Part shown: positions 46,080-58,740 of the stretch, in pieces
Numbering within the stretch: position 1 is the first letter of the stretch
Layout: each line of letters opens with the position of its first letter
Origin: Siphonodentalium dalli
Taxonomy: Eukaryota > Mollusca > Scaphopoda > Gadilida > Siphonodentaliidae
Direction of reading: 5' to 3'
Assembly: GCA_032622095.1 (NCBI GenBank)
Contig: CP136063.1
Span: 81,075,980 to 81,139,979, forward strand
DNA length: 64,000 bases
Notes under the pieces: model-generated
Told to the model about the DNA's origin: nothing
Database searches by the model: none
Seen by the model: the letters and a program-made list of their open reading frames with translations, nothing else
Program-made: the position numbers and the translations under genes

Positions 46080-46819
46080 CAATGTGATACGTGTCATGAC
46101 ATTGCTCATGATTCACTTTAGACTTATTCAATTTATAACCTGCATTGACAAATTGTGGCCTTGTATAATGATAATTCCATTTCTCATCTCTAATAGCATA
46201 CCATTCCATGCCTAAGTTTTACAGTCACACTGAAACAATTGAATTTATGTTTTAGCTTCAGTTGGACATAAGTGTTGAATGTTACATATACCACTCACAA
46301 CCACTAAGGAACTGCACTTGTACATGTGGTTAAAGACATATTATGTACTTGTTCAGTGAGTAAAGCTGATAAGTTAGTATTCAGGCGCTATGACAACTGG
46401 AGGAATGTAACATTCCATTGACATCGCCGAAAATTTGAAGCAAATCGACCGTCCCACTCCATAGAAAACATCGTCATAACTACGCTCTATTGTAAATATT
46501 TACTACTCGATTCGGGGCACATCAATCGGTGATAAACTAACGAAAACGATTTCACCATTCAGAGTCACTGCATTTAATTAATATATAAGAATGACGGTGT
46601 GTATTGTCAATTTGGATATACTATTTGTAAAAATTACTTCTTTGAACAAGACTATTCTCCGTTTCTATTTGATCTTTCACATCACTTGAACAAAATATAT
46701 AAAAATGTGGGAATAAGCTCATCGTGATACATCTGTTAAAATGTATCATGATACAATTCTTCAGAAAGAATCATGATACACATGTATCGCAAGTAATCCT
46801 AGGCGCCTATCAAATGATA
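46080..46819. other. No further exon recognised in the p85 intron
   Basis: AT-rich, no splice-bounded conserved frame seen. Confidence 0.4.
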
Positions 46820-47350
46820 TGGTGACCACTGTCTACCAATTTTCCTACGTATCGTCCAAGCTGATATGGAATGCTCTATATTGCTCATCAATATTGCTCA
46901 TATATTAGTCCTCGTGGAAGTCATCTGAGGTCAACGGCTCCTATCCCATGATATTCCCCTGGTCAGGTGACCCCTGTGTACCAATTTTCCTACATATCGT
47001 CTTAAGCTGATAAGGAACACCCTTTATTGCTCATATATGATAATACAATTTTTATTCCCCCCTTTAGGGTCAATGGAACTTATCCAATGGTACTCCCCGG
47101 TTCAATTTACCCCTGCATACCAATTTCCAGCAACCAGGTTCCAACCATTTTCGGTATATAATTAATTATTTAGTTAAAATAAGTATTAGTGTCCTTTTAA
47201 GATATCTGAAGTCAATGACACCTACCCCGTGACACTCCCCGGGTCAATTTACTCCTGTGTACAAATTTTCAACTCTGAGGGTCCAGTCGTTTAGTAACCC
47301 ATAGCCCGACAGACAAACACACAAACAAAATTGACTTTTATTAACTGTAT
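46820..47350 (+). repeat. Degenerate tandem repeat N, about 150 bp
   Basis: GTGTACCAATTTTCCTAC, CTGATA.GGAA and TTATTGCTCATATAT blocks recur; it ends GACAGACAAACACACAAACA and TTTATTAACTGTATAGATT, a common tail of invertebrate repeats. Class unknown. Confidence 0.5.
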
Positions 47351-47514
47351 AGATTATTTTATAACAATAATAATTGATTATAATCAACTAAAATCATACC
47401 TAATGAGCTTCGTGAATTGTGATAAGAAATGACCCAAGTGTTGTTAAGTTTACTAAATTACTACTTGAGCAAGCCTGTGTCTGACATTTGAAGAATGTGG
47501 TCCTTAGATCATGG

Positions 47515-47803
47515 GTCAATTTAAAAAAAACTTGGCACAGATATTTAGTACCATGGGAACCTGTGCCCCTGCGATTATGAGGTCCATCTGACGTATTTTG
47601 TAGAGTTAACCCCCTTTTTTTTTAACTTAAAATAGTTTGCATCATGCAGAATTTTGTTCAAACTTGTATTCCTACATTTTCCAGTCAAATTTGTATTTGA
47701 ACTTGGCACAGAGTCTGATCCTGGCTGCCATGTGGGGGGTGGGGGGGGGGGTGGGGGGGGGGTGGGCTAACCTTAGTCCCATTCAGACAGCTCACCTCTA
47801 GTT
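47515..47803 (+). mobile_element. Family O element, copy 2, 5'-truncated
   Basis: Shares ACTTGGCACAGA, CCATGGGAACCTGTG and the CACCTCTAGTTTT terminus with O1. Includes G/T runs (47730-47764). Confidence 0.65.
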
Positions 47804-48007
47804 TTATGTACATGTATTGCCAGTTTCTAGTTGCTATTTGCCGTTTGCCGAAGTGACCCAAAACTAATTTTACAATGTATTGTATTCCTACATACACTTT
47901 TCTCGAAAGCATGGATACATTATGTTTTCTTATTAACAGTTTCAATCTCTGTTTTCTGTTACAAGTTTAGCATTTGTGTAACAAGTACAATTTATTGCGT
48001 GCACTTC

Positions 48008-48437
48008 AAGCCCAATTATAGTGTGCCTGTCATTTGCAGAATAAGGTCCCCAGAGGGTGAATTTAGTGACGCAATCCTGCACAGCAGGCTAGCATCACGA
48101 AATTCACCCTCTCGGCACCTCATTCTGCATGGCCTCATATATTCTATGGGAGACATAGACTAAGATTGAAGTTCCCAAATGGTGAATATTGTGATGTACA
48201 CCCATTGGTAACCTCAATTATGCAATGTGTCTTCTGCTACATGTAATTCGGGGATACAGAGAAACTAAACTAAAAAAGGAATAGAATCTATGTGAAGAAC
48301 TTTCTATAGAAATTTGATAACTTTCCAGATATGACGAGGCCTATTGAAGCAGAATGCGGGATAGCATCACTAAATTCACCCTCTGGGGACCTCATTCTGC
48401 AAATGACAGGCGCATTAAACTCAGGCTTGGTGCACTT
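48008..48437 (-). mobile_element. Family F composite palindrome, inverted
   Basis: Terminal GTGTGCCTGTCATTTGCAG / complement, sub-palindromes with CCCCAGAGGGTGAATTTAGT, and the middle (CAATTATGCA) in reverse to 40430-40862. Confidence 0.8.
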
Positions 48438-48836
48438 ATCTGTTTCCTATGCTCTAGTTAAGTCTTACAGTATGTGACCTGTGCAGCATGGCCTATATAT
48501 GTACTGCCTTGTTATATGAGTGCTTCCATTTGGATGGTGGGCACTTCACCCGGGCATGTACATCCAGGATATTTTTAGCGCATGCGTCGCTTTGAGCTTT
48601 GATCTAAATGCCTGTGCTTCATGCTTATGCATTTGAAGCAGGAACCAGCCTAGAAGGGGACTTGGGGGACATCTTCTCCCTATAATGTGCCATTTCTCTC
48701 TTATTTTTGTCCCAGGGAGAAGTGACTACTCTCCCATATACGGCGGTATTAGAATTATACGAAAACTTTTTCCGTTTCTATTATATTGATATATCAGATT
48801 TTAAGAAAATTCACTACCATTGCATTTTCTGATAAT
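48438..48836. other. No gene seen
   Basis: Unclassified spacer between F and an A-related element. Confidence 0.4.
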
Positions 48837-48837
48837 A

Positions 48838-49216
48838 CAGTAATGCTCTAAGTAAGCGACTTCTTAACCACAGCAGAATTATGGGTAACAAATGTAAGAA
48901 GTGACTTCTCTCTCATATACCAGTATCCATATGTCCCAGCAGCATATTTAAAGTATATTTAAATATATATTATTTCTCCTTTTTTTTAAATTGGTTTCAA
49001 CTTGTATATTTACTGATTATAATGGTGTTGTTACTCACCATAATGGTTTTATAAATGGGCTCTTGTGGTGCATGATACTCATTGGATCATAGAAAGGTAA
49101 TCAGAAATTGTTATTTTTTAATAATCAAACAGGGAGATACGACTGCTCCTAATTTGAAACCTCTTGACTGGTCCCTGCACTAGTGGTTAAGAAGTCGCTT
49201 ACTTAGAGCACTACTG
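48838..49216. mobile_element. A-related element with a different interior, 379 bp
   Basis: Outer about 35 bp match A (CAGTAATGCTC...GAGCACTACTG, TA flanks) and the left end continues into AGCAGAATTATGGGTAAC, but the rest of the interior is not palindromic and contains duplicated GAAGTGACT.CTCTC blocks shared with 48718-48735. Confidence 0.75.
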
Positions 49217-49460
49217 TAGCATGCAGTCTAATCAACCCATGATTTCCTCATTTATTCTGGTACAAATAGTCATGAAATGGCGAAAAAGTTACTTTGTCTG
49301 CAATCTATTTTATTTAAATTCTCCCTACTGAATGCCAACAATTCACAGTGCGCATGACAAACCAACAGTGATAAAGAGAGACTTCCGCAAAAGTGTTCGT
49401 CGATACTAATGATGCACCCATATATCAGTATGCATATTTCCAAATCACATATTTAACATA

Positions 49461-49673
49461 CAGTAATGCTCTAATTAATCGACTCCTTAAACACAGCATA
49501 ATTATGGGTAATTTTTCAGGATTTAGTCGGAAATATGGCTTGTTGCCATTCATCGGAAAGCTCTCGGGGAGAGCTTTCCGATGAATGGCAACAAGCCATA
49601 TTTCCGACTAAATCCTGAAAAGTTACCCATAATTCTGCTGTGTTTAAGGAGTCGATTAATTAGAGCATTACTG
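49461..49673. mobile_element. Family A MITE, complete
   Basis: TA-flanked hairpin, GAGAGCTTTC loop, nearly perfect arms. Confidence 0.95.
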
Positions 49674-49831
49674 TATATACCTTGAGGAGTGATGTAAGGA
49701 CACTAAATTCAGGGACATAATGACAGCGAGGACCATAATTTTCAATAGTTGGAAATTTCATGACTCATTTCAATAGTTGTACTTATACTTATACCTTTAG
49801 TTCCTCTCATAGCAGTATATTAATCAGTTTA

Positions 49832-50472
49832 TTAGCTCAACTTACTTTGTAAGTTTGAGCTATTGCCATGGGTTGGCGTCCGTCATATGTGTGTGCGTGT
49901 GTCCGTCAACAATATCATTTGGCGCAGGCTACAGGTCGTATCTTTGGTCTGATCTTTATGAAATTTGTCATGAATGTTGACATTGACATGTAGATGGGAA
50001 CGAGTCAATTTGGGGTCAATCGGCCAAAAAACATGGCCGCTGGTGGCCATGTTGGATTTCAAAATTAAATCCATTGGCGCGGGCTACAGGCCGTACTGTT
50101 TGTGTGATCATCATAAAATTTGTCATGAATGTTGACATTTACATGTAGATGGGAACGAGTCATTTTAGGATCATTCGGCCAAAAAACATGGCCGCTGGTG
50201 GCCATCTTGGATTTTACTCTTTGCATCACTAAATCTTTTGACACATCCAACAGACAACATCTCTGATCCGATCATCACCAAACTTCATATGGATCATCGG
50301 GGCGACCTCTAGATGGGAACGAGTCATTTTGGGGTCATTTGGCCAAAAATCATGGCCGCTGTCAGCCATCTTGGATTTTACTCTTTGCATCACTAAATAC
50401 TTTCACGCGGGCTACAGGTCGTATCTTTGGTCTGATCCCCTACCTACTGATCCCCTACCTAAGTTGAGCTAC
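49832..50472 (+). mobile_element. Family P element, copy 2
   Basis: 5' hairpin AGCTCAACTT...AAGTTTGAGCT, GTGTCCGTC words, then about three tandem units with GGCCAAAAAACATGGCCGCT and CATGAATGTTGACAT, ending CTAAGTTGAGCTAC. Frames through it are repeat artefacts. Confidence 0.75.
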
Positions 50473-51800
50473 AATGTCATTGACACTTTCATTTAAATTT
50501 GTCCTGCAAGGCAGCAATGTGATGTCAATATTACAAGTCAATACACAGTCATTTGAGTAAATAAATTCCAGTAGTGCTCATTACCTGAACACATACCGGT
50601 AGTAGTATATGAAATTGAAAGCAAAGCATTTCCTTCAAGTTCAGAACCATAGATTCATGGTCACTAGTCTATTAGTAATGTCAAACTTCCATATCTTTCT
50701 GAGGACAGCTTCCTTTCCAACAGATGGGAGCGATTGGTCTCGCACCTGTACACACTCGTAATTTTCAATTCACAGGTGCTAAAATTTGCCCTCGTCCCTC
50801 TTGTTAAAATTGGTGTCTGTTATCGTTGATTCAACATTGAACTATTTTAAGGTTTATTTGGATCCTTTCCCACCTCAGTTAAAATATGCTGCATATTAAA
50901 TTGTAACTGACATACATGTACCGTAGGTCTATCCCACAATGGCATATTGTTTGAGAAAAATCCGACTTACAATTATATTATGGGTGCAATATTACACCCA
51001 TCTTCTGAATTCTCGCTGCTTTTTCCTCGGGGGAAGGATTGTAAGTTATAATTTTGTGACTCCTTGGAATTTGCATGTAATTAAACTCGTATTCATTCCT
51101 CAACCATATTCTGATATCATGTAGTATGTACTGCATGCACAGGGTACTCAGTACATAAGACATGGATCAGTGCTATGTCATTCTTGTTACTTTTGTCAGT
51201 GTCTTTATTTACACAGTCCGTACTCTTAAAAAGAACATATAGAAACCCACATTATTAAGCCATTAACCAATATTGGAATTTTTGCATTACTCAAAACCAA
51301 ATCTTATATAGTTGGACATTTTATGGTCTCACCCCCCTCCCCCTTGTTGGAACCCCTAGCAACGTCCTTGACTAAATTGGCATAGTCAACTCCAAGCCAT
51401 ACTCAATTCAATTACATTTTGTATTAATCGGGTATGTTGGGTGTGTTATTTATTGTACATAATTTATAATGTACAATTTATGTCTCATCATTGATATGGA
51501 GGAAAAACAAGAAATCTCTCTCTTTATAGAGTCTTTAATAACCATTTAGAAAAGTACATGCCATTATGCAGTTTGGATTCATGAGGGGTAACTCTATCGC
51601 ATTAATAAGAGAAACAGGTTGTTCTGTAATAGTTAGAGTTATCTCTCTTGTACTACCAGGAACAACAAACAAATAGCCTGCAACATTTTTTGATATCTCA
51701 AAAACTACTGGACCTGGTCACTCAATTAAGGAGCAGATGTACCATGAGTTATTCAGATTAGGATTTGCTCAACTGCTCAAGGTTCAGAGTACAAGTAATA
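50473..51800. other. No gene seen
   Basis: AT-rich spacer with a short ATGTACAATTTAT-type palindrome near 51455-51480. No exon recognised. Confidence 0.4.
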
Positions 51801-51814
51801 GCTATTAACATTTC

Positions 51815-52335
51815 AATGACTGGAGCTTCTTGAAATTTTCGAAAACCCTGTGCCAATACATTATGTTGCATATGCTAATCTCTCATTTGGAGCCTCGCAT
51901 ATATAAGAAAATACATTGGCCTAACAATATTTACCTTGACCTTATATGGAGACTCGCATATAGAGGAGAATGCACTGGCACATGGTATTTAATGCTGTAC
52001 CAGCTCTGCCCCTGTCATGAAAGGGTTAAATGGGTTGTAGCACCTTTCTTTCAAAGAACTCACCAAGAACTTACTTATTGCTGAAAATATTTAATGTGTT
52101 GGGCTCAAATTTGGCAGGTTGTTATTTGAGGATACTGGTTCCACACACATGTGTTCAATCTGTCTGAATCACAAACCAAGATCTCATTGGCTTAACAATA
52201 TTCACCTTGACCTTGAAAGCCAATTCATCCTCTTATATATGTGAGACTCACTATGTGAGACTCACACATGTAAGAGATGCACTGGCACAGGATCTTTAAT
52301 GCTGCACCAGCGCTGCTTCCATCATGAAAGGGTTA
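51815..52335. repeat. B-related hairpin fragments, two
   Basis: GACTGGAGCTTCTTGAAATT ... CATGAAAGGGTTAA at 51819-52028 and GCTTCCATCATGAAAGGGTTA near 52313-52333, with GCACTGGCACA hairpin parts. Confidence 0.6.
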
Positions 52336-52821
52336 GGGTCTAAATTCTATAACAGTGACCGATGGGCACAAATGATTTTCTGGAAGTTCTGTCTCGCTGA
52401 CCCTTTGTTGCTTCTGGTCAGAAATAATGTTATTTTTACCCTTTATATATAATGAATGGATTTGCTCATTCAGTTATGAAAGAGTACGTAGGAACATTTA
52501 TCCGTTATTCATTTAGAGGCCAGGGTATGTTCAGATCATAAAAGCAGATGACAGACAGAAAATAAGATAATATAAGATGGTCATATGGTCATTGGTTAAA
52601 TTTATTATATGAGCACTTTCTAAGGGAACTACTTGTCAAAGAGTAGTTAACCTAGGTTTTAGAAAGGGTTAATTAAAAAAAAATGGAGATGACATTGAAA
52701 TTACTCAGAAATAGTCTTGACTTTTAAATTGAAAAGCTTTGAATTTTTTTTATGAAATTGCCTTGAACTTTATTTCGACTTTTTTCATGTTTCATAAACT
52801 GACCAAATAGAAAAACCAATA

Positions 52822-53325
52822 TCTCATATATATTTTGAAGACCTCTGTCTGTATGTATGTCTGTATGTATGTATGTCATTGATACAAATCTACGATTCTC
52901 GACCGATCGGGACGAAACATGGTACGTGTGTGTAGTTTGACCAGGCGGTCGTCGTTGTCGTATTGGCGAGCCCGTGCGACCTATGGGCTGCATGCGCAGA
53001 CGAGATCTCGGAAACGGGTGGAGCTATCGACTTGAAATTTGGTATGTGAATGTATCTTGCCCCGGATACAAATTTTATCGGGTCGCCGAGCCCGTGCGAC
53101 GCCAGCTTCGCGCATGCGCAGACCAGATCTCGGAAACGGGTGGAGCTATCGACTTGAAATTTGGTATGTGAATGTATCTTGCCCCGGATACAAATTTTAT
53201 CGGGTCGCCGAGCCTGTGCGATGCCAGCTTCGCGCATGCGCAGACCAGATCTCGGAAACGGGTAGAGCTATCGACTTGAAATTTGGTTTTTGAATAGCCC
53301 GGACAACGTCGGGCTCATCGGCTAG
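52822..53325 (+). mobile_element. Non-autonomous Helitron R1 with 122-bp internal repeats
   Basis: Starts TCTCATATATATTTTG after A. It ends with the stem-loop GCCCGG.CAACGT.CGGGC, then TCATCGGCTAG before T, which is the Helitron signature (5' TC, 3' hairpin and CTRR, insertion A^T). Inside are a TGTATG microsatellite and about 2.5 units of a 122-bp repeat (CAGATCTCGGAAACGGGTGG). This layout resembles molluscan pearl elements. Open frames in it come from the repeat. Confidence 0.85.
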
Positions 53326-54245
53326 TGTGATATATATTTGCCACAAGACCCCTGTTTTATGACGTGTTGCCGTCGAGATGGCGGTCGAGACATGCTACAT
53401 GATGCATGAGATACACCCCTCAGACACGTATTTGCCATTTTTTCTCTATTTTCTCGTTATTTGTTACTGTTTTCCTGATATGGAAATAATAAAGAGCGTT
53501 TATATCATGTGTGTGTAATTAACCAATAGAATCGTGCTGTGTTATGTAAACAGAAGCAAAACTTCTGTAACACGAGCAGGCTCTTGTTTACGTACACCAC
53601 CGTACGTCTTGACGACAATATACTATTTACGCGCTGATTATGTTTTGCGTGTGAACAAAACTATATATATTTTAATATTCCTTCTGTTGATGGCGATTTG
53701 AACAAATATGGATATTTCGGCAACGAACACCGCCCGTGCCTTTAACTAAACTTGTGAAATAACGTTCAGCATACATACCCATTTAGGTTACGTATACCCA
53801 CAGTAGGCCTATATATATATGCGACAAAGTTGTGTATACATTAACCAATAACAAATAACTTGATTTAAGAACACACTGATAAAATTCATGTATTCTTTGC
53901 AAATGGCAGAAACATAGGGCTGCTCCACCACACCCCGCCCCAACTACACTACCCTTCTACACTGTATACCTATATATATATACAGCGTATTTAACCCCCG
54001 CCATCAGACCTTATGCATCGTACCTTCCAGTATAATATGTTCCTGCTTTACGTCATTGTAGTATATACGCATGAGACACATGTATACAACCATGATGTAT
54101 ATTTGACGCGGTAATGTATTTCGGCTTTCCTGTTAACATGGGATCAGCCGGTCGCAAGCCCGGAGATGAGGGCAAACAACAGTTCCTAATTTATTGTAAC
54201 TGTTTCAAGATTAATTTTGCCACACTTAATTTATACTGGTGCAAC
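53326..54245. other. No gene seen
   Basis: Unclassified spacer with many ATATAT words; no exon recognised. Confidence 0.4.
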
Positions 54246-54249
<4 letters not shown>

Positions 54250-54283
<34 letters not shown>

Positions 54284-54338
54284 TTCTCACTCTCTCTCAC
54301 ACTCTCACTCTCTCTCTCTCTCTCCCCCTCTCTCTCTA

Positions 54339-54389
<51 letters not shown>

Positions 54390-54440
54390 ATCTCTATCTC
54401 TATCTCTCCCTCCCTCCTCTCTCTCTCTCCCTCTCTTTTA
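54250..54440. repeat. (CT)n microsatellite and variants
   Basis: CTCTCT with CACTCT, CCCTCT and CTATCT interruptions. It makes four overlapping long frames of Ser/Leu or Arg/Glu repeats, none of them a gene. Confidence 0.98.
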
Positions 54441-54499
54441 CAGACTATTATATGTTTTGCACATTTACCCACTGTGAGTGCCTTGGGCCAATTTAAAGG

Positions 54500-55850
54500 A
54501 AATTGACCCAAAAATAAGAATGAAATTGTCACCATGGTCACTGTCATAAAACTTGTCAATGGGTACACATGCTTCTATTATGATGACGATGTCTGCGTGT
54601 GGATAATTTGGGATGAGTTTGCATGGAGTTTCCCACGTGGTGGAAAATGTGCTGCTAGCCAATGCACATGTCATTGCTGGCATATATAGTTGAGAGTTAA
54701 AAATAAAAACCCATTTTGAATGACAAAATGTGACATCCGCATGTCAACAGTATAAAATTATAATATAATATTTGCAAATATTATCTTGCCCTCTTGCCTT
54801 TTACACCAGTCACTGGTTACCAAAACCATTTTTATTTTGAATATATAGGATGGTAGACCACACATAAGCAATGTCACATAAAACAGTCACTGACATATAG
54901 TGCAGCGGCCATGTGTCAAAATTGATCGGGTAACCGATTTTTTAAAGGAGAAATATTTACTGTAAACGAAATGATAGTGAAAAATAACGGACTCGGTGGT
55001 GGCTATTGTCAAATCGACGATGAACGATATCCACCATGTCTAGCTATATACATGTAGCTTTCCCAAGAAGTTAACGATTTTGGTAAGGCGAGCCACAAAT
55101 GTAGGCCCTATATATGGCTATGTAAGTCCTAATATAAGTCCTACCTTATTTGCTAACATTGTTGGATGGTGTTAAACTACTACATCATACCATATATATA
55201 TACTTGATAGGAAAGAAGTGTTGGTTAATTAGGACTTTCCTGTGATTTGGAACCCAAAAATAATTTTTTGGTGAAAAATCGCTCTTTTTCAGAGAAATAT
55301 TTTTTTCAAATATCATTTCAAACGAATATTGCAATAATGCCGGAATATTTAATCCATATGGCGTTGTAGTTATCTGACCAGCATATGTAGAAAGAGGTTA
55401 ACAGAAATTGTGAACTGTTAGCGAGATGCTGGACTTTAGTTATATGCCTCCCCAAACACGTGCATTTGTTTTTTGGCATTTATTAGACGCCTTCCACTTC
55501 ATTCAAAGGAAAGTATATATATGCTACAAATGAATTATTTTGAGTCGAGGATTCATGCTGGGTACACACGCATACTCAAAAGAACCACAGGTATCAAGAA
55601 AATTTATTAAATACACTTTATGACTCGAGCCACAAACTCGATTACGATGTATATATTAGAAGTTGCAGGTATTGCGACGTAACCACAATTACACAACGGG
55701 CGGTGGATTGGGACAATTATAAATTAGCACATGCAGCTGGCACATGCAGAAAAAAGCAATCGCGAAATATATGACATCAAATTCAACGTACATCCGCTGA
55801 TGATTTGTCAAACATTTATTAACACCTGGGTGCATGTGGTGATATAAATC
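54500..55850. other. No gene seen
   Basis: AT-rich spacer; only chance frames. Confidence 0.4.
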
Positions 55851-55854
55851 TAGG

Positions 55855-56385
55855 CCGTGGCTAGAGTACCGTATGCGGCACTTTAGCCGGGATGCTAAAG
55901 TACCGTATACGGCACTCTAGCCGAACAGTTAAGAGTACCGTATATGGCACTCTATAGCCAAACTGCTAAAGTGCGACTAGAGTACCATATATATATACGG
56001 CACTTTAGCCGGGCTGCTAAAGTACCATATATGGCACTCTAGCCAAACTGCTAAATCCGTATACGACACCCTAGCCGAACTGCTAAAGTACCGTAAAGAC
56101 ACTTTACCCATACTGCAGCAAACTGCTAAGTACCGTGTTTGATCGCAGTATTTGGTTGGCATGTCAATATGCAGATAATTGCGTTGACGTCATTCTACGT
56201 ACGTGCGTGCAACGAAATAATCTACGGTACTCTAGCAGTTTGGATAGAGAGCCGTATATATACGGCACTTCAGCAGTTCGGCTAGAGTACCGTATACTAC
56301 ACTCAAGCAGTTCGGCTAGAGTACCGTATACTACAATCTATATCAGTTCGGCTAGAATACCGTATACGGTACTCTAGCCAGTCCG
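55855..56385. repeat. Array of small palindromes, about 35-bp unit, changing orientation
   Basis: Unit approximately AGTACCGTATACGGCACT + CTAGCCGAACTGCTAA. Units left of about 56110 read GCCGAACTGCTAAAG and those right of about 56225 read CTAGCAGTTTGG / GCAGTTCGGCTAGAG, so the array as a whole is also an inverted repeat. Each unit holds the near-palindrome CCGTATACGG. Confidence 0.9.
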
Positions 56386-56929
56386 ATAAATCTAACATTT
56401 TATTTGACACATTCATCTGGAAATAGTACGAACAGAATATCTATTTGGCGATCGTATTCCGTTTTTTTGCTTCAACTGTAAATTAGTATCATTGAGTGAA
56501 TGGAATATCGTACTCAAATCAAAGTGATATACAAACACATTTTCTTGCAAATCGATGGCCGTTCCATCGACATTCACACGTGGAGTATTGTTAATGTTCT
56601 TTTTATTACTTCAGATTAAACAAATTGCTCAAATACTGGAAATTTAGACAGTCTTCCTTTAACGATGAATGACATATGCGTATAAGTAGTCTTGATATAG
56701 GAATACTCACTAACATGCGGCGTACGGACATTGGCAGGTCCCAATCGCCAGACACTCCGTAATCTAAAACGTTAAAAATACGTCGCGGTCACATTTCTTA
56801 TTATTTTAGTGTTTTGCCCCGCAAAGGAGCTCTCATGCGTTTGTTTACTTTATGACGTCACACCGAGATCCGTCTATATCACATGGAACCCATGATATAT
56901 CATTTAAAAAAGGCAATAAATATTTCCTT
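56386..56929. other. No gene seen
   Basis: Unclassified spacer; no domain-bearing frame. Confidence 0.4.
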
Positions 56930-57420
56930 ATCTCTCACTAGTGATGAATAGGTGCGTGCTTCACGGCATCACTTGGCAAATGGCCGCGCGTCATTACATT
57001 GATTCAGCAGATTAGTACTATTTATAAAAGCCGCGCATGACACCAACACTATGCAATGCAAAAATGATGTCTTTGTTCATTAAAGTTAAATTCTTGACCT
57101 ACTTCGTTGCACTAACGAAAATAGACACAAGCACAAAGAGGCAAATTGCCGGGGGGACTATATTTTCCGTCGCCAGCCACAGAGCGCGCAATACTGTCGT
57201 ATACGGCTATGAAGCGTCTCAGCATGCGCTGTGGCATTAAAACACATTTGCAGCTTCTTTTAAGGATTTGTATTTGTTAAAAAGGCATAAAGCTTTAGTT
57301 TAAAAAAAATGTGATATACAAGATCTTTAACTGGTTATTTTGTTATACAGGATTTTATAAAATTCGTTTCATAAAATCTTATATCCCGACATAACTCGTT
57401 GGAGATCCTCTATATATCAT
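56930..57420 (+). repeat. Repeat M, copy 1
   Basis: Inverted relative to 40915-41430; ends ACTCGTTGGAGATCCTCTAT. Contains a 67-codon frame (57037-57240) similar to the one in the other copy (TKRQIAGG, RARNTVVYGYEASQ). Confidence 0.6.
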
Positions 57421-57458
57421 ATGATAGCTACAGTCGACAGTTGTATATGTACAGCTAG

Positions 57459-58090
57459 TCTCATATATATTTTGAAGACCTCTGTTTGTCTGTCTGTCTG
57501 TATGTCTGTCTGTATGTCATTTATACAAATCTACGATTCTCGACCGATCGGGACGATACTTGGTACGTGTGTGTAGTTTGACCAGGTGGTCGACGTTGTC
57601 GTATTGGCGAGCCCGTGCGGCGCCCGCTTCGCGCATGCGCAGACGAGATCTCGGAAACGGGTGGAGCTATCGACTTGAAATTTGCTATGTGAATGTATCT
57701 TGCCCCGTATACGAATTTTATCGGATCGCCGAGCTCGTGCGACGCCAGCTTCGCGCATGCGCAGACCAGATCTCGGAAACGGGTGGAGCTATCGACTTGA
57801 AATTTGGTATGTGAATGTATCCTGCCCCGGATACAAATTTTATCGGGTTGCCGAGCCCGTGCGACGCCAGCTTCGCGCATGCGCAGACGAGATCTCGGAA
57901 ACAGGTGGAGCTATCGACTTGAAATTTGGTATGTGAATGTATCTTGCACCGGATACGAATTTTATCGGGTCGCCGAGCCCGTGCGACACCAGCTTCGCGC
58001 ATGCGCAGACCAGATCTCGGAAACGGGTAGAGCTATCGACTTGAAATTTGGTTTTTGAATAGCCCGGACAACGTCGGGCTCATCGGCTAG
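57459..58090 (+). mobile_element. Non-autonomous Helitron R2 with four 122-bp repeats
   Basis: Same termini as R1 (TCTCATATATATTTTG; hairpin plus TCATCGGCTAG) but about one extra full repeat unit. It is preceded by GCTAG and followed by TCTATTATATATTTTGG, so it lies head-to-tail with Helitron-like neighbours. Confidence 0.85.
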
Positions 58091-58740
58091 TCTATTATAT
58101 ATTTTGGAACTTATGTCTATGTGTGTATGTATATGTGTATGTATGTGTGTTATAGGCTCGAAAACTGCACAACTGAACTGACTCAAATTTGGTATGTTGG
58201 CCTACTTTGATCCCGGGAACAATAAGGAATTAGGGTTGGTCCTCTTTCACGTGCGACTGTGTCCTTGACCTTGCTCATAGCTCAACCACCGGTTGTCGGA
58301 TCTCAATGCAATTTGGTGTGTATGTGCACTACAATGAGGACATTAAAGGGAATGTTCAATCATTTGGTTGGGTTTTTCATTCTCGAGTTATTCATCTTTG
58401 TCTATCTGGAAATATTTGTGTTTTTCCCGTCCGAGCAGATATCTCCACCACCGGTTTTCGGATCTCATTGAAATTTAGTATGGATGTTCTCTACTATTAG
58501 GGTGTTCAATTGTTTTGTTTGGGTTTTACATTCTAGAATATTCATTTGTCTATCTGGAAAAAAAATTTCTCTCTCCGACCTAGCAGATATCTCGCCACCG
58601 ATTGTCAGATCACAATGAAATTTGGTATCGAGGTTCACTACTATGAGGGCAATCAATGGAGTGTTCAATCCTTTTGTTCCATCTTTGTTTATCTGAAAAT
58701 TTTGATTTTTTGGGTCTGCCTGCCTGAGTATCTTTTCCAT
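58091..58740 (+). mobile_element. Helitron-like element R3, about 155-bp internal repeats
   Basis: Starts TCTATTATATATTTTGGAAC exactly after CTAG of R2, then a GTATGTAT microsatellite and three units with GCAGATATCTC.CCACCG, TCAGATC.CAATGAAATTTGG and GTGTTCAAT.TTTTG. The 3' end is unclear. Confidence 0.6.

Noticed and set aside
52890-53293. Frames on both strands with RMRRPDLGNGWSYRLEIWYV repeats (also 57521-58058)
   Set aside because: The 122-bp Helitron internal repeat is not a multiple of three, and both strands are equally open, so this is not a protein repeat.
54114-54568. Long overlapping reading frames (up to 130 codons)
   Set aside because: They are translations of a CT microsatellite (Ser/Leu or Arg/Glu repeats).
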